Below, piece after piece: positions 1-8,315 of a stretch of 64,000 nucleotides of DNA. The stretch comes from Terrabacter sp. 28 (lineage in GTDB: Bacteria > Actinomycetota > Actinomycetes > Actinomycetales > Dermatophilaceae). Position 1 is the first letter of the stretch, and every line of letters begins with the position of its first letter. The position numbers and the translations under genes are program-made. Where the stretch lies: positions 329,379 through 393,378 of the forward strand of contig JYOE01000007.1 of the NCBI GenBank assembly GCA_000955875.1. The letters are read 5' to 3'. Under the pieces are notes generated by a model. That model saw only the letters and a list, made by a program, of their open reading frames with translations. It had not been told where the DNA came from and searched no databases.

Positions 1-4
1 CGGG

Positions 5-1234
5 ATGGTGACCGACGACCTGTGGCGCACCGTGACGCCCCAGGTCATCGGGGCGCTCGTGCGGCGCTACCGCGACTTCGACCGTGCCGAGGAGGCCGCG
101 CAGGAGGCGCTGCTCGCGGCCGCCGCCCAGTGGCCGGAGGAGGGCGTGCCGGACGACCCGCGAGCCTGGCTCATCCGGGTCGGGTCACGCCGGCTCGTCG
201 ACCGGTTGCGCAGCGACGAGGCACGGGTGCGCCGTGAGGTCGCAGACGCGAGCCGGACCCCCGACGACGAGCACGTCAGCCCGCCACCGGACGCGAGCCG
301 GGCGGTCCCGGCCGACGACGACACCCTGACGCTGCTGCTGCTCTGCTGCCACCCGGCGCTGACCCCGGCAGCGCGCATCGCCCTCACCCTCCGAGCCGTC
401 GGCGGCCTCACCACCGCGCAGATCGCCCACGCCTTCCTGGTGCCCGAGGCGACGATGGCGCAGCGGATCAGCCGCGCCAAGGCAAGCATCCGTGACGCCG
501 GCTCGCAGTTCCGGATGCCGCCCGCCGCCGAGCTGCCCGGCCGGGTCGGTGAGGTGCTGCACGTGCTCTACCTCGTGTTCACCGAGGGGCACACGGCCAG
601 CAGCGGCGACGCGGTGGCCCGGGTCGACCTGACGGCCGAGGCGATCCGGCTCACGAGACAGGTGCATGCCCTGCTGCCCGACGAGGGCGAGGTGACGGGG
701 CTGCTCGCCCTCATGCTCCTCACCGAGGCGCGACGTCCCGCGCGCACGACGGCGTCGGGAGAGCTGGTGCCGCTCGCCGAGCAGGACCGCTCCCGGTGGG
801 ACGCGGCGTACGTGCGGGAAGGCATCGACCTCGTCACCGACGCCCTCAGCCGGACGCGACTGGGGCCCTACCAGGTGCAGGCGGCCATCGCTGCCGTCCA
901 CGACGAGGCGACCACCGCGGCCGACACCGACTGGGAGCAGGTGCTGGCGCTCTACGACGTGCTCGAGCAGCTCGCACCCGGACCCGTCGTCTCCCTCAAC
1001 CGCGCGGTGGCGCTCGCCATGGTGCAGGGCCCGGCCGCGGCCCTCGCCCAGCTCGCCGACCTCGAGGGCGACAAGCGCCTGGCGAAGCACCACCGGTTGC
1101 ACGCCGTCCGCGCCCACCTGCTCGAGCAGCTCGGCGACACCGACGCCGCGCGGGAGAGCTACCTGCTCGCGGCCCGGCTGACGACGAGCACCCCCGAGCG
1201 ACAGCACCTGCGCCGCAAGGCAGACGGCCTCTGA
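5..1234 (+). CDS. ECF42-type RNA polymerase sigma factor with long C-terminal extension
   Basis: Alternative sigma factor of the extracytoplasmic-function class, long-tailed ECF42 group (COG4941), 409 residues. Residues about 10-75 form the sigma-2 region (EEAAQEALLAA, then RLVDRLRSDEA), about 115-165 hold the sigma-4 helix-turn-helix ending in ATMAQRISRAKASIR, and the remaining 240 residues form the helical, TPR-like tail typical of this family (YLVFTEGHTASSG, LNRAVALAMV). Family members lack a conventional anti-sigma factor; the tail is thought to control activity and a DGPF/YCII protein gene is often adjacent, but that side lies outside the window. The start is four bases from the window edge (ATG at 5, alternative GTG at 8); the N-terminus matches family length, so it looks complete. 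No neighbour on the same strand looks co-transcribed with certainty. Confidence 0.9.
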   Translation: MVTDDLWRTVTPQVIGALVRRYRDFDRAEEAAQEALLAAAAQWPEEGVPDDPRAWLIRVGSRRLVDRLRSDEARVRREVADASRTPDDEHVSPPPDASRAVPADDDTLTLLLLCCHPALTPAARIALTLRAVGGLTTAQIAHAFLVPEATMAQRISRAKASIRDAGSQFRMPPAAELPGRVGEVLHVLYLVFTEGHTASSGDAVARVDLTAEAIRLTRQVHALLPDEGEVTGLLALMLLTEARRPARTTASGELVPLAEQDRSRWDAAYVREGIDLVTDALSRTRLGPYQVQAAIAAVHDEATTAADTDWEQVLALYDVLEQLAPGPVVSLNRAVALAMVQGPAAALAQLADLEGDKRLAKHHRLHAVRAHLLEQLGDTDAARESYLLAARLTTSTPERQHLRRKADGL

Positions 1235-1308
1235 TCTGCACGGTTCCGTGACCTTCGCGGGGGCGGTGTCGTTTCCCCACGACACCGTCCCGGACGAAGG
1301 AGTCCCAC

Positions 1309-2415
1309 GTGCCACGCTCGACCCGCCTTGCCGCCGCCCTCGTCGCGGCGCTCGCCACGGCCGCTGCCCTGGCGTCAGCCGCTCCGGCCGGAGTGGCCTT
1401 CGCCGGCCCTTCCGGGGCCGGCGCCGCCACGCAGAAGCAGGTCGTCCAGCTCGGCGACTCGTACTCGGCGGGCAACGGCACCGGCTCCTACGAGGAGCGC
1501 AGCTGCTACCGCTCCCCCCGCAACTACGGCAGCCAGGTCGCGGCCTCGATCGGGGCCGCCTACGTCGACCGGGCCTGCAGCGGCGGCGTGGTCGCCGACA
1601 TCCTGAACCCGCGCGACCTCGGTGACGCGTTCACGAAGTCCGCGACCTACTCCGTCGACCCGGCCACCTACCCCGACCAGCAGGCCGAGTGGTTCCGTCG
1701 CGCCCAGACCGAGCGGCTCTGCGGGGTTCCGGCGCAGCCCGACTTCTCCTACCGCTACACGTTCGTCGCGGGGGCCGGCGTCGGCAGCCTCTACACGGGC
1801 ACCGTCTCGTGCCAGCTCGTCGTGCGGCCCCAGATCGACGCGGTCACGTCGTCGACCGACCTCGTCTTCCTCACCATGGGTGGCAACGACCTCGGTTTCT
1901 CCACGATCGTCACGAACTGCCTCATCGTGCGCGACCCCTCGAGCTGCCGCGACACCCTCGAGTCGGCGCGCGCCAAGGCGCCGTCGATGATGGACCGTGC
2001 CAAGGACGCCCTGCGCGCGGTCGAGGCCCGCTCCGGTGGACGCGCCGAGATCTACCTGCTCAGCTACCCGTACCTGGTGAACACCGAGAGCTACGGCATC
2101 CCCGAGGCCGCACCGACCTACGACGCGGGCGCGGCGCTCAACGAGCTGCAGCGCTACGGCGACGAGCTCCAGGCCCGCGGCATCGCCGAGCTCAACGCCG
2201 AACCGGGCGCCGACCGCTACCACTTCGTCGGCACGGTCAAGCAGACGTGGGGTGGCCACGTGCACGGGCTCGACCCGCACGTCGTCGCCGACAACTCGAA
2301 CGCGTGGCTCGTCCCCGTCGGTACGCCGGGACGCGACGTCGCCGAGTTCGTCCACCCCACCCAGCCCGGCTGGGACGCCACCGCAGGGGCCCTGCGGACG
2401 GCCGTCACCGGCTGA
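1309..2415 (+). CDS. Secreted SGNH/GDSL-family hydrolase
   Basis: Secreted esterase/lipase of the SGNH fold, 368 residues. GTG start with the ribosome-binding site GAAGGAG a few bases upstream. Residues 1-40 are a Sec signal peptide (arginine, long Ala/Leu core, cleavage probably near GAGAA). Block I is QLGDSYSAGNG with the nucleophile Ser about 51; the block III oxyanion motif is GGNDLGFS (about 192); block V is FVHPTQPGWD, giving the catalytic His near the C-terminus. This layout is close to Streptomyces-type secreted lipases and phospholipases. Several cysteines (ERSCYR, DRACSG, TVSCQ, TNCL, SSCRD) suggest disulfides. Substrate cannot be told from sequence. It ends opposite a convergent gene with a shared 12-bp terminator hairpin. 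Confidence 0.9.
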   Translation: MPRSTRLAAALVAALATAAALASAAPAGVAFAGPSGAGAATQKQVVQLGDSYSAGNGTGSYEERSCYRSPRNYGSQVAASIGAAYVDRACSGGVVADILNPRDLGDAFTKSATYSVDPATYPDQQAEWFRRAQTERLCGVPAQPDFSYRYTFVAGAGVGSLYTGTVSCQLVVRPQIDAVTSSTDLVFLTMGGNDLGFSTIVTNCLIVRDPSSCRDTLESARAKAPSMMDRAKDALRAVEARSGGRAEIYLLSYPYLVNTESYGIPEAAPTYDAGAALNELQRYGDELQARGIAELNAEPGADRYHFVGTVKQTWGGHVHGLDPHVVADNSNAWLVPVGTPGRDVAEFVHPTQPGWDATAGALRTAVTG

Positions 2416-2427
2416 GCCCGCCGGTGT

Positions 2428-2465
2428 CCTGAGCGCGGCGACCGGTCGCGGGTGCCGCGCTCAGG
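2428..2465. terminator. Bidirectional hairpin terminator between convergent genes
   Basis: Perfect 12-bp inverted repeat: CCTGAGCGCGGC at 2428-2439 and its complement at 2454-2465, with a 14-base loop. It sits between the convergent SGNH hydrolase and DUF429 genes and overlaps the stop codon of the latter. There is no T-run, as usual in high-GC actinobacteria. Confidence 0.7.
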
Positions 2466-3342
2466 CCCAGATCGCGGCCGGTATGCCGTCCGAGAAGGTC
2501 TCCGGTGGATCGGGCAGCGGGCGCGCGAGACCTGCCGCGTGACGCGCCGCGGTCCACGCGACCGCGCAGGCGTCGAGCACGTCGTCGGCGGCATACCCGT
2601 GGCCCTCGAGCACGGACGGGCGGGCGAGGCCCGCGTCGGCGAGAGCGGCGAGGCGCTGGGCACGACCCTCGTCGGTCTTCTTGCTCGCCTTGATCGGGGC
2701 GCCCGTCATCGTCGCGAACGACAGCTCGGGATGCACCTCGAGCACGGTGACGGTGGGGCGCGTGCGCACCCAGGCGTCGACCTCGACGATCTTGTCGCGC
2801 AGCGCGAAGGCCTGCGCGCCGACGCCCTGACCGACGAGGCCACGGTTGACGGCGTCGGCCTCGAGCCGTGTGCCCGCGAGGTAGGCCGCCCTCGTCAGCG
2901 TCGAGAAGATCGACGACGACTTGCCGGGCAGGGCGTTGCGCGCGAGCTGGTCGGCGCGGCGGATCGAGCTGTCGGGCAGGCCGATCGGGATGTCGATGCC
3001 GACGACGCGGATGCCCAGCGACTCGCGCACCATCGCGACGAGCTCGCTGACCGTCGGCGCGACGACGACCCGCGGCCGCGGGGCGCCGGGCTCGAGCACC
3101 GCGCCGACCCAGCCGGCCTTGCAGCCGTCCACCCCGAGGACCGGTGCCGCGACCTCGAGGGGCGGCGGGACCGTCGTCGTGGTGTGCGACTCGGCCAGCG
3201 CGGCGTCGAGGCGGGCCAGCGCCCGGCCGGCGTCGGCGTACGCCTCCCGCACCGCGGTGTCGCGCGCGGCTGCCGTCCGTGACTCGCGTGCCAGCTCCCC
3301 GGCGAAGTCGTGCAGTCGCTGCCGCCACGCCTCGATGTCCAT
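2461..3342 (-). CDS. DUF429 protein (predicted RNase H-like nuclease)
   Basis: DUF429-family protein, 293 residues, function not experimentally established. After an N-terminal helical stretch of about 70 residues (LARESRTAAARDTAVREAY) the RNase H-like fold begins with GVDGCKAGWVGAV, whose Asp is the family's first acidic residue. DIPIGLPD follows, then the conserved RADQLAR, EVHPELSF and DDVLDACAVAWTA segments. These fit a predicted metal-dependent nuclease of the RNase H clan. The start was set at the ATG at 3342 because TTGGGT lies six bases upstream, the same leaderless-type arrangement as for other genes here; in-frame sequence further upstream is arginine-rich junk. Convergent with the SGNH hydrolase gene. 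Confidence 0.85.
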   Translation of the reverse strand: MDIEAWRQRLHDFAGELARESRTAAARDTAVREAYADAGRALARLDAALAESHTTTTVPPPLEVAAPVLGVDGCKAGWVGAVLEPGAPRPRVVVAPTVSELVAMVRESLGIRVVGIDIPIGLPDSSIRRADQLARNALPGKSSSIFSTLTRAAYLAGTRLEADAVNRGLVGQGVGAQAFALRDKIVEVDAWVRTRPTVTVLEVHPELSFATMTGAPIKASKKTDEGRAQRLAALADAGLARPSVLEGHGYAADDVLDACAVAWTAARHAAGLARPLPDPPETFSDGIPAAIWA

Positions 3343-3462
3343 GCCCCCACCCAACCAAACCGGCGAGCCCGAGGGTGCACCGCCGCGGCGAGCTGGCCAC
3401 GGCACTGTTGCACCCCGTGCCACCGTGACGCAGCCACCGCGCCACGACGGGCCCCGATCCGC

Positions 3463-4176
3463 TCAGGCGGCCCCGACCGCCTCCTCGCGATCGCCCCGGC
3501 TCCTGCTGCTCGGGCGTGCGCCGGCGTGGGCCCGCACGGTGAGCCACACCGCCACCCCGCCGACCGCCGCCTCGAGGGCCCAGATAGCCACGTTGCCGGG
3601 CAGGCGAGGATAGCCACCCGCGAGCGGAATACCGCGGGCCCCGAGGGTGATTCGTGCCGACGGCTCGATGAGAAGGGGTGACACCCCCAGAAGGCCGGCC
3701 CACCGGGCAGCCCGCCGGGACCACAGCCAGGCCAGGAGCCCCGCGACGCATCCCACCGTGATGCCGATCGTCAGCCACGGTATGCCGCCCGGCCGGCCCA
3801 GCACGAACGTGGAGAGCCATCTCGCGTAGGCGCCCGCCACGGTCTCCGCGTGACCGGGATCGGCCGACGGATCCCTCCCGACGCGGTGCAGCCCGTAGAA
3901 CCCGGCCACCATGCCGGCGCCGACGATGGCACCCGACGACACCGCGGTCGCGGGCCCCGCCCCCCACCGACGGTCGACCCACGACGCCACCGCGAAGGGC
4001 AGGACGACGAAGGGGGCGGCGAGGTTCGCGACCCAGAAGACCTCGGGGTCGCTCGGCGAGGGGATCGCCGACGTGGCCCAGCCGTAGGCGTACCCGATGA
4101 GCAGGGCCCCGAGGAGGCCGAGCGCGACGCGCCCGGTGGACGGCAGACCGGCAACCGGTCGGCGGCGCGGCGTCAT
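3463..4176 (-). CDS. Hypothetical integral membrane protein
   Basis: Not recognised as a named family. 237 residues with about five or six hydrophobic segments: LGLLGALLIGYAYGW near 20-35, NLAAPFVVLPFAVASW, a Gly/Ala-rich span around GAIVGAGMVAGFYGL, WLTIGITVGCVAGLLAWLW, and a C-terminal VAIWALEAAVGGVAVWLTV followed by a basic tail. A polar loop between the middle segments (GRDPSADPGHAETVAGAYARW) is probably extracytoplasmic. The ATG at 4176 is chosen because TAGGGT lies seven bases upstream (4184-4189), matching the leaderless promoter pattern; upstream codons in frame are Arg/Ser-rich and unlikely to be translated. Head-to-head with the AAA ATPase gene at 4301. Confidence 0.65.
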   Translation of the reverse strand: MTPRRRPVAGLPSTGRVALGLLGALLIGYAYGWATSAIPSPSDPEVFWVANLAAPFVVLPFAVASWVDRRWGAGPATAVSSGAIVGAGMVAGFYGLHRVGRDPSADPGHAETVAGAYARWLSTFVLGRPGGIPWLTIGITVGCVAGLLAWLWSRRAARWAGLLGVSPLLIEPSARITLGARGIPLAGGYPRLPGNVAIWALEAAVGGVAVWLTVRAHAGARPSSRSRGDREEAVGAA

Positions 4177-4183
4177 GCCGGTC

Positions 4184-4189
4184 ACCCTA
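4184..4189 (-). promoter_or_regulatory. Leaderless -10 element TAGGGT
   Basis: TAGGGT on the minus strand, seven bases before the ATG of the membrane-protein gene. No ribosome-binding site fits between, so the transcript probably starts at the start codon. Confidence 0.55.
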
Positions 4190-4288
4190 GTGTCCCGTGA
4201 GCCGTTCACGCGGCCGGCCGGCCTCGGCAGGCGGCGCCTGCCATCCATGCGGGGTGGACGGTCCTTCGACACCGTCGCAACTCGGACG

Positions 4289-4294
4289 TAGCGT
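4289..4294 (+). promoter_or_regulatory. Leaderless -10 element TAGCGT
   Basis: TAGCGT followed by six bases and the ATG of the AAA ATPase. The stretch GGACGTAGCGTG is repeated exactly before the partner VWA gene (6236-6247), suggesting the two are expressed together from separate promoters. TTCGAC lies 18 bases upstream as a possible -35. Confidence 0.6.
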
Positions 4295-4300
4295 GAGGCA

Positions 4301-5698
4301 ATGAGCCTCACCGCGCCGGGTCGCCCGGCCACCCTCGGCGAGCTGCGGGCCACCGGCCACGTCCACCGCAGCGTCAAGAGCGAGATCCGCGAGAACCTGC
4401 TCGCCCGGCTACGCGCCGGCGAGGACGCCTTTCCCGGCATGGTCGGCTTCGAGGACACCGTGCTGCCCGAGCTCGAGACGGCGCTCCTGGCCGGTCACGA
4501 CCTCGTGCTGCTCGGTGAGCGCGGCCAGGGCAAGACCCGACTCATGCGCACCCTCGCCGGGCTGCTCGACGAGTGGAGTCCCGTCGTCGAGGGCTGCGAG
4601 ATCGGTGACGACCCGCACCAGCCGTCGTGCGTGCGCTGCCGTCGGCTCGCCGCCGAGCTCGGTGACGACCTGCCGGTCACCTGGCGGCACCGCAGCGAGC
4701 GCTACACCGAGAAGCTCGCGACGCCGGACACGAGCGTCGGCGACCTCGTCGGCGACGTCGACCCCGTCAAGGTCGCGCAGGGCCGCACGCTCGGAGACCC
4801 CGAGACGGTGCACTACGGCCTCGTGCCGCGCAGCAACCGCGGCATCTTCGGCCTCAACGAGCTGCCCGACCTCGCCGAGCGCATCCAGGTCGCCCTCTTC
4901 AACGTGCTCGAGGAACGCGACATCCAGATCCGCGGCTACTCGCTGCGGCTGCCGCTCGACCTGCTCCTCGTGGCGACCGCCAACCCCGAGGACTACACGA
5001 ACCGCGGCCGCATCATCACCCCGCTCAAGGACCGCTTCGGGGCCGAGATCCGCACCCACTACCCGACCGAGGTCAGTGACGAGGTCGCCCTCATCGCCCA
5101 GGAGTCGGCGCTCGTCGCCGACGTGCCCGAGCACCTGCTCGAGGTGGTGGCGCGCTTCACCCGCGGGCTCCGCGAGTCGTCGGCCGTCGACCAGCGGTCG
5201 GGCGTCTCGGCGCGCTTCGCCATCGCGGGCGCCGAGGGCGTGGCCGGTTCGGCGCTCCGCCGGGCCGCCCGGGTCGGGGAGCCGTATGCCGTCGCGCGCG
5301 TCTGCGACGTGCCCACCGTCGTGCCCACCCTCCTCGGCAAGGTCGAGTTCGAGATGGGCGAGGAGGGGCGCGAGCGCGACGTGCTGACCCACCTGCTGCG
5401 GCTCGCGATCGCCCAGACCTACCGATCACGGCTCGCGGGTCTCGACCTCACCGGCTTCACCAACCTCTTCGTCGACGGTGCCGTCGTCGAGACCGGCGAG
5501 CTCGTGCCGGGTTCGGAGCTGCTGGCGCAGGTCGGTCCGGTCTCGGGCCTGTCCAAGGTGCTCGACCGGCTGGGCCACGGCGACGACGCGACGCCCGGGC
5601 AGGTCGCTGCCGCGGTCGAGTTCGTGCTCGAGGGCCTGCACCTGACCCGCCGCATCGACAAGGACAGCGTCGCGGGACGCACCGTCTACGGGGCGTGA
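4301..5698 (+). CDS. AAA+ ATPase, magnesium-chelatase ChlI-like
   Basis: ATPase of the helix-2-insert AAA+ clade, related to the ChlI/BchI motor of magnesium chelatase, 465 residues. Walker A is GERGQGKTR (about 72-80), preceded by the typical FPGMVGFEDTVLPELETALL. Walker B is GIFGLNELPDLAE with sensor-1 LLVATANPEDYTNRG. An insert with CEIGDDPHQPSCVRCRRLA carries a possible Cys cluster. The C-terminal third has no further named domain. Actinobacteria commonly encode this ATPase near a VWA protein, like the gene two positions downstream; the pair is thought to act as a motor/adaptor that remodels or metallates other proteins. No chlorophyll pathway genes are near, so a literal magnesium-chelatase role is unlikely. 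ATG start follows the TAGCGT promoter element by six bases. Confidence 0.88.
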   Translation: MSLTAPGRPATLGELRATGHVHRSVKSEIRENLLARLRAGEDAFPGMVGFEDTVLPELETALLAGHDLVLLGERGQGKTRLMRTLAGLLDEWSPVVEGCEIGDDPHQPSCVRCRRLAAELGDDLPVTWRHRSERYTEKLATPDTSVGDLVGDVDPVKVAQGRTLGDPETVHYGLVPRSNRGIFGLNELPDLAERIQVALFNVLEERDIQIRGYSLRLPLDLLLVATANPEDYTNRGRIITPLKDRFGAEIRTHYPTEVSDEVALIAQESALVADVPEHLLEVVARFTRGLRESSAVDQRSGVSARFAIAGAEGVAGSALRRAARVGEPYAVARVCDVPTVVPTLLGKVEFEMGEEGRERDVLTHLLRLAIAQTYRSRLAGLDLTGFTNLFVDGAVVETGELVPGSELLAQVGPVSGLSKVLDRLGHGDDATPGQVAAAVEFVLEGLHLTRRIDKDSVAGRTVYGA

Positions 5699-5759
5699 GC
5701 GGCGCCCGGATCGGTTGGGCTCCCGGTTGGGCGCCCGGTCGCACGGGGGTGTTGTCGGG

Positions 5760-5765
5760 TAGGTG
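5760..5765 (+). promoter_or_regulatory. Possible leaderless -10 element TAGGTG
   Basis: TAGGTG, then six bases, then the ATG at 5772. The spacing equals that of the other leaderless genes in the window, but the last T is replaced by G. Confidence 0.35.
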
Positions 5766-5771
5766 CCTCCC

Positions 5772-6191
5772 ATGGGTGACTACACCGCAACCACGACCGT
5801 GTCGCACGACGTCACCGACGCCTTCGACTACATCTCCGACCCCGAGCACCTGCCCGAGTACTTCCCGCGCATGACCGAGGCCCACCAGGTCGAGTCCGGC
5901 ACGGTGCGCACCACGGCGATCGTCGACGCCGACCAGGACGGCTCCGACGAGAAGGTCGTGTCGGACGCCTGGTTCAAGGCCGACGACGCCGACCACTCGA
6001 TCAGCTGGGGATCGCCCGGCGAGAGCGACTACCACGGCACGCTGCGCCTCCACGACGACGGCGGCTCCGGCACCCGCATCGAGCTGAGCCTCACGACGCC
6101 GCACGACTTCGACGGCATGCAGCAGGGACTCGACGAGGCGCTTGCCGCCATCGCGAGCCGGCTCGACGAGATCGCGGCGAAGAAGGCGTAG
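5772..6191 (+). CDS. SRPBCC (START-like) family protein
   Basis: Small ligand-binding-fold protein of the SRPBCC/polyketide-cyclase superfamily, 139 residues. It begins with MGDYTATTTVSHDVTDAFDY, the typical first strand and helix, then ISDPEHLPEYFPRMTEA, a central antiparallel sheet (SGTRIELSLTTP), and a long C-terminal helix (MQQGLDEALAAIASRLDEI). Such proteins bind hydrophobic small molecules or act as cyclases or co-chaperones; nothing here identifies a ligand. It lies between the AAA ATPase and VWA genes on the same strand, so a role with that pair is possible but inferred. ATG 5772 is preferred over GTG 5763 because of the six-base spacing from TAGGTG. Confidence 0.8.
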   Translation: MGDYTATTTVSHDVTDAFDYISDPEHLPEYFPRMTEAHQVESGTVRTTAIVDADQDGSDEKVVSDAWFKADDADHSISWGSPGESDYHGTLRLHDDGGSGTRIELSLTTPHDFDGMQQGLDEALAAIASRLDEIAAKKA

Positions 6192-6240
6192 CCGCAGCGA
6201 TCTCGTCCGCAGGTCTGGACGGATCGGCAGGGGCCGGACG

Positions 6241-6246
6241 TAGCGT
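6241..6246 (+). promoter_or_regulatory. Leaderless -10 element TAGCGT
   Basis: TAGCGT within a copy of the GGACGTAGCGTG sequence also found before the AAA ATPase gene. The GTG at 6253 lies six bases downstream. Confidence 0.6.
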
Positions 6247-6252
6247 GGGGTG

Positions 6253-8283
6253 GTGAGTCCCGACCAGCCCCGCGACCCGTACTCCGGCGCCGACGGCCCG
6301 AACGCCCACGGCCGGTTCCGCTACGCGCCGTGGACGGGTGGACAGCCCGACCCGCTGGCGCCACCCTTCGACGTGCGGGCCGCCCTCGACGAGGTCGGCC
6401 AGGACGTCCTCGCCGGTGGAAGCCTGCGCGAGTCGCTGCGCGAGCTGCTGCGGCGCGGCACCGACGGCCGGCGCGGCCTCGACGACCTCGCCGACCGCGT
6501 ACGTCGGCTCCGGGAGGCAGCGCGGCGGCGCGGGGACCTCGGCGGCACGCTCGACCAGGTGCGCGGCCTTCTCGACCAGGCCCTCGCGCAGGAGCGCGAC
6601 CAGCTCGCGTCCGAGGACGGTGACGACGCCCGCCTCGCCGAGATGGACCTCGCGACCGTGCCCGACGACGTGGCCGGCGCCGTGCGGGCGCTCAGCGACT
6701 ACCAGTGGCACTCCGACGAGGCACGCCAGACCTATGAGCAGATCGCCCAGATGCTGCAGCGCGAGGTGGTCGGCGCGCAGTTCGAGGGCCTCAAGCAGGC
6801 TCTCTCGGGCAACGACCCCGAGGCGATGCAGCGGGTCAAGGACATGCTCGCCGACCTCAACCAGCTGCTCGCCGCGCACGCTCGGGGAGAGGACACCGAG
6901 GACCTCTTCCGCGACTTCATGGACAAGCACGGCGACCTGTTCCCGGAGAACCCACAGAACGTCGACGAGCTCATCGACGCCCTCGCCAGGCGGCAGGCCG
7001 CGGCCGAGCGGCTGCTCTCGTCACTGAGCCGCGAGCAGCGCGAGCAGCTCGCCCAGCTGATGGCGGACGCGCTCGGCGATCCCGACCTGGCCTCGCAGAT
7101 GGCGCAGCTCTCCGACAACCTCCGGGCGCTCCGGCCCGGGCTCGACCGGTCGTCCCCGGTGCGCGGTGGCCAGCCCGGCGGCGAGCCGATGCCGTGGGGT
7201 CAGGCCGTCGAGGCCGTCGCCGAGGTGGCCGACCTCGAGCAGCTCGACGAGCAGCTGGGCCAGGCCTCCTTCGGCGCGACGCTCGACGACGTCGACGTGG
7301 AGCGGCTCGAGCAGTACCTCGGCGCCGACGCGACCCGCGACTTCCAGGCGCTGCGCCAGCTGGAGCGCGAGCTCGAGCGCCAGGGCTTCGTCTCGCGCGG
7401 CGACGACGGTCTGCGCCTGACACCTCGTGCCGTCCGACGGCTCGGTGAGACCGCCCTGCGCCGCGTCTTCGAGCACGTCGACGCCGCCGGTCGCGGAGAC
7501 CACGACGACCACTCCGCCGGTCAGGCCGACGAGCCCACCGGGCTCAGCCGCGAGTGGCGCTTCGGCGACGAGCTGCCGCTCGACACGGTGCGCACGGTCT
7601 CGAACGCGTTGCGGCGCAACCCGACCCGGCGGCATACGTCATCGGGCGACGGCGGCGGAGTCGACCTTCTCGTCGAGGACTTCGAGGTGATCGAGACCGA
7701 GCGGCGGGCGCAGGCGGCGGTCGCGCTGTGCGTCGACATGTCGTTTTCGATGCTGCACGAGGGACGGTGGGGGCCGATGAAGCAGACGGCGCTCGCGCTG
7801 TCGCACCTCGTGGCCACGCGTTTCCGCCACGACGCCCTGCAGATCATCGGCTTCAACCTCGCCGCTCGACGGCTCACGCCCGTCGAGCTCACCGAGGCCG
7901 AGCCCGAGTGGGTGCAGGGCACGAACCTCCAGCACGCGCTGATGCTCGCCTCTCGACACCTGCGGCGACACCCGGAGGCCGAGCCGGTCGTGCTCGTGGT
8001 CACCGACGGCGAGCCCACCGCGCACATCGCCGACGACGGGATGCCCGAGTTCCACTGGCCCGCAACGCAGGAGACGATCCGCGCCACGATCCGTCAGGTC
8101 GACGAGCTGCGGCGCTCCGGCGCCACCCTCAACGTCTTCATGCTCGGGGACGACCCCGGCCTCGCCCGCTTCGTCGACGCGGTCGCACGCCGCGCCGGCG
8201 GCCGCGTCTTCACGCCCGACGTGTCGCGGCTGGGGGAGTACGTCGTCGCCGACTACCTGCGAGCGCGCCGCGGAGGCCGCTGA
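6253..8283 (+). CDS. VWA-domain protein, partner of the ChlI-like ATPase
   Basis: Von Willebrand A protein of about 676 residues. Residues 1-430 are mostly charged helix (many Asp, Arg, Gln; for example LDQVRGLLDQALAQERDQL and LSREQREQLAQLMADAL), probably including coiled coil. The C-terminal 190 residues are the VWA domain: MIDAS motif DMSFS within ALCVDMSFSMLHEG, then TDGEPTAH and FMLGDDPGLARFVDAV. In ChlI/ChlD systems the VWA partner carries the metal-ion adhesion site that contacts the substrate. The same promoter sequence precedes both this gene and the ATPase. GTG 6253 is preferred over GTG 6250 because it restores the six-base spacing. A dihydrofolate-reductase-like gene follows after 32 bases with its own ribosome-binding site. 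Confidence 0.85.
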   Translation: MSPDQPRDPYSGADGPNAHGRFRYAPWTGGQPDPLAPPFDVRAALDEVGQDVLAGGSLRESLRELLRRGTDGRRGLDDLADRVRRLREAARRRGDLGGTLDQVRGLLDQALAQERDQLASEDGDDARLAEMDLATVPDDVAGAVRALSDYQWHSDEARQTYEQIAQMLQREVVGAQFEGLKQALSGNDPEAMQRVKDMLADLNQLLAAHARGEDTEDLFRDFMDKHGDLFPENPQNVDELIDALARRQAAAERLLSSLSREQREQLAQLMADALGDPDLASQMAQLSDNLRALRPGLDRSSPVRGGQPGGEPMPWGQAVEAVAEVADLEQLDEQLGQASFGATLDDVDVERLEQYLGADATRDFQALRQLERELERQGFVSRGDDGLRLTPRAVRRLGETALRRVFEHVDAAGRGDHDDHSAGQADEPTGLSREWRFGDELPLDTVRTVSNALRRNPTRRHTSSGDGGGVDLLVEDFEVIETERRAQAAVALCVDMSFSMLHEGRWGPMKQTALALSHLVATRFRHDALQIIGFNLAARRLTPVELTEAEPEWVQGTNLQHALMLASRHLRRHPEAEPVVLVVTDGEPTAHIADDGMPEFHWPATQETIRATIRQVDELRRSGATLNVFMLGDDPGLARFVDAVARRAGGRVFTPDVSRLGEYVVADYLRARRGGR

Positions 8284-8315
8284 CCGGCACCACCACACGA
8301 CAGGAGGACGGCTGC

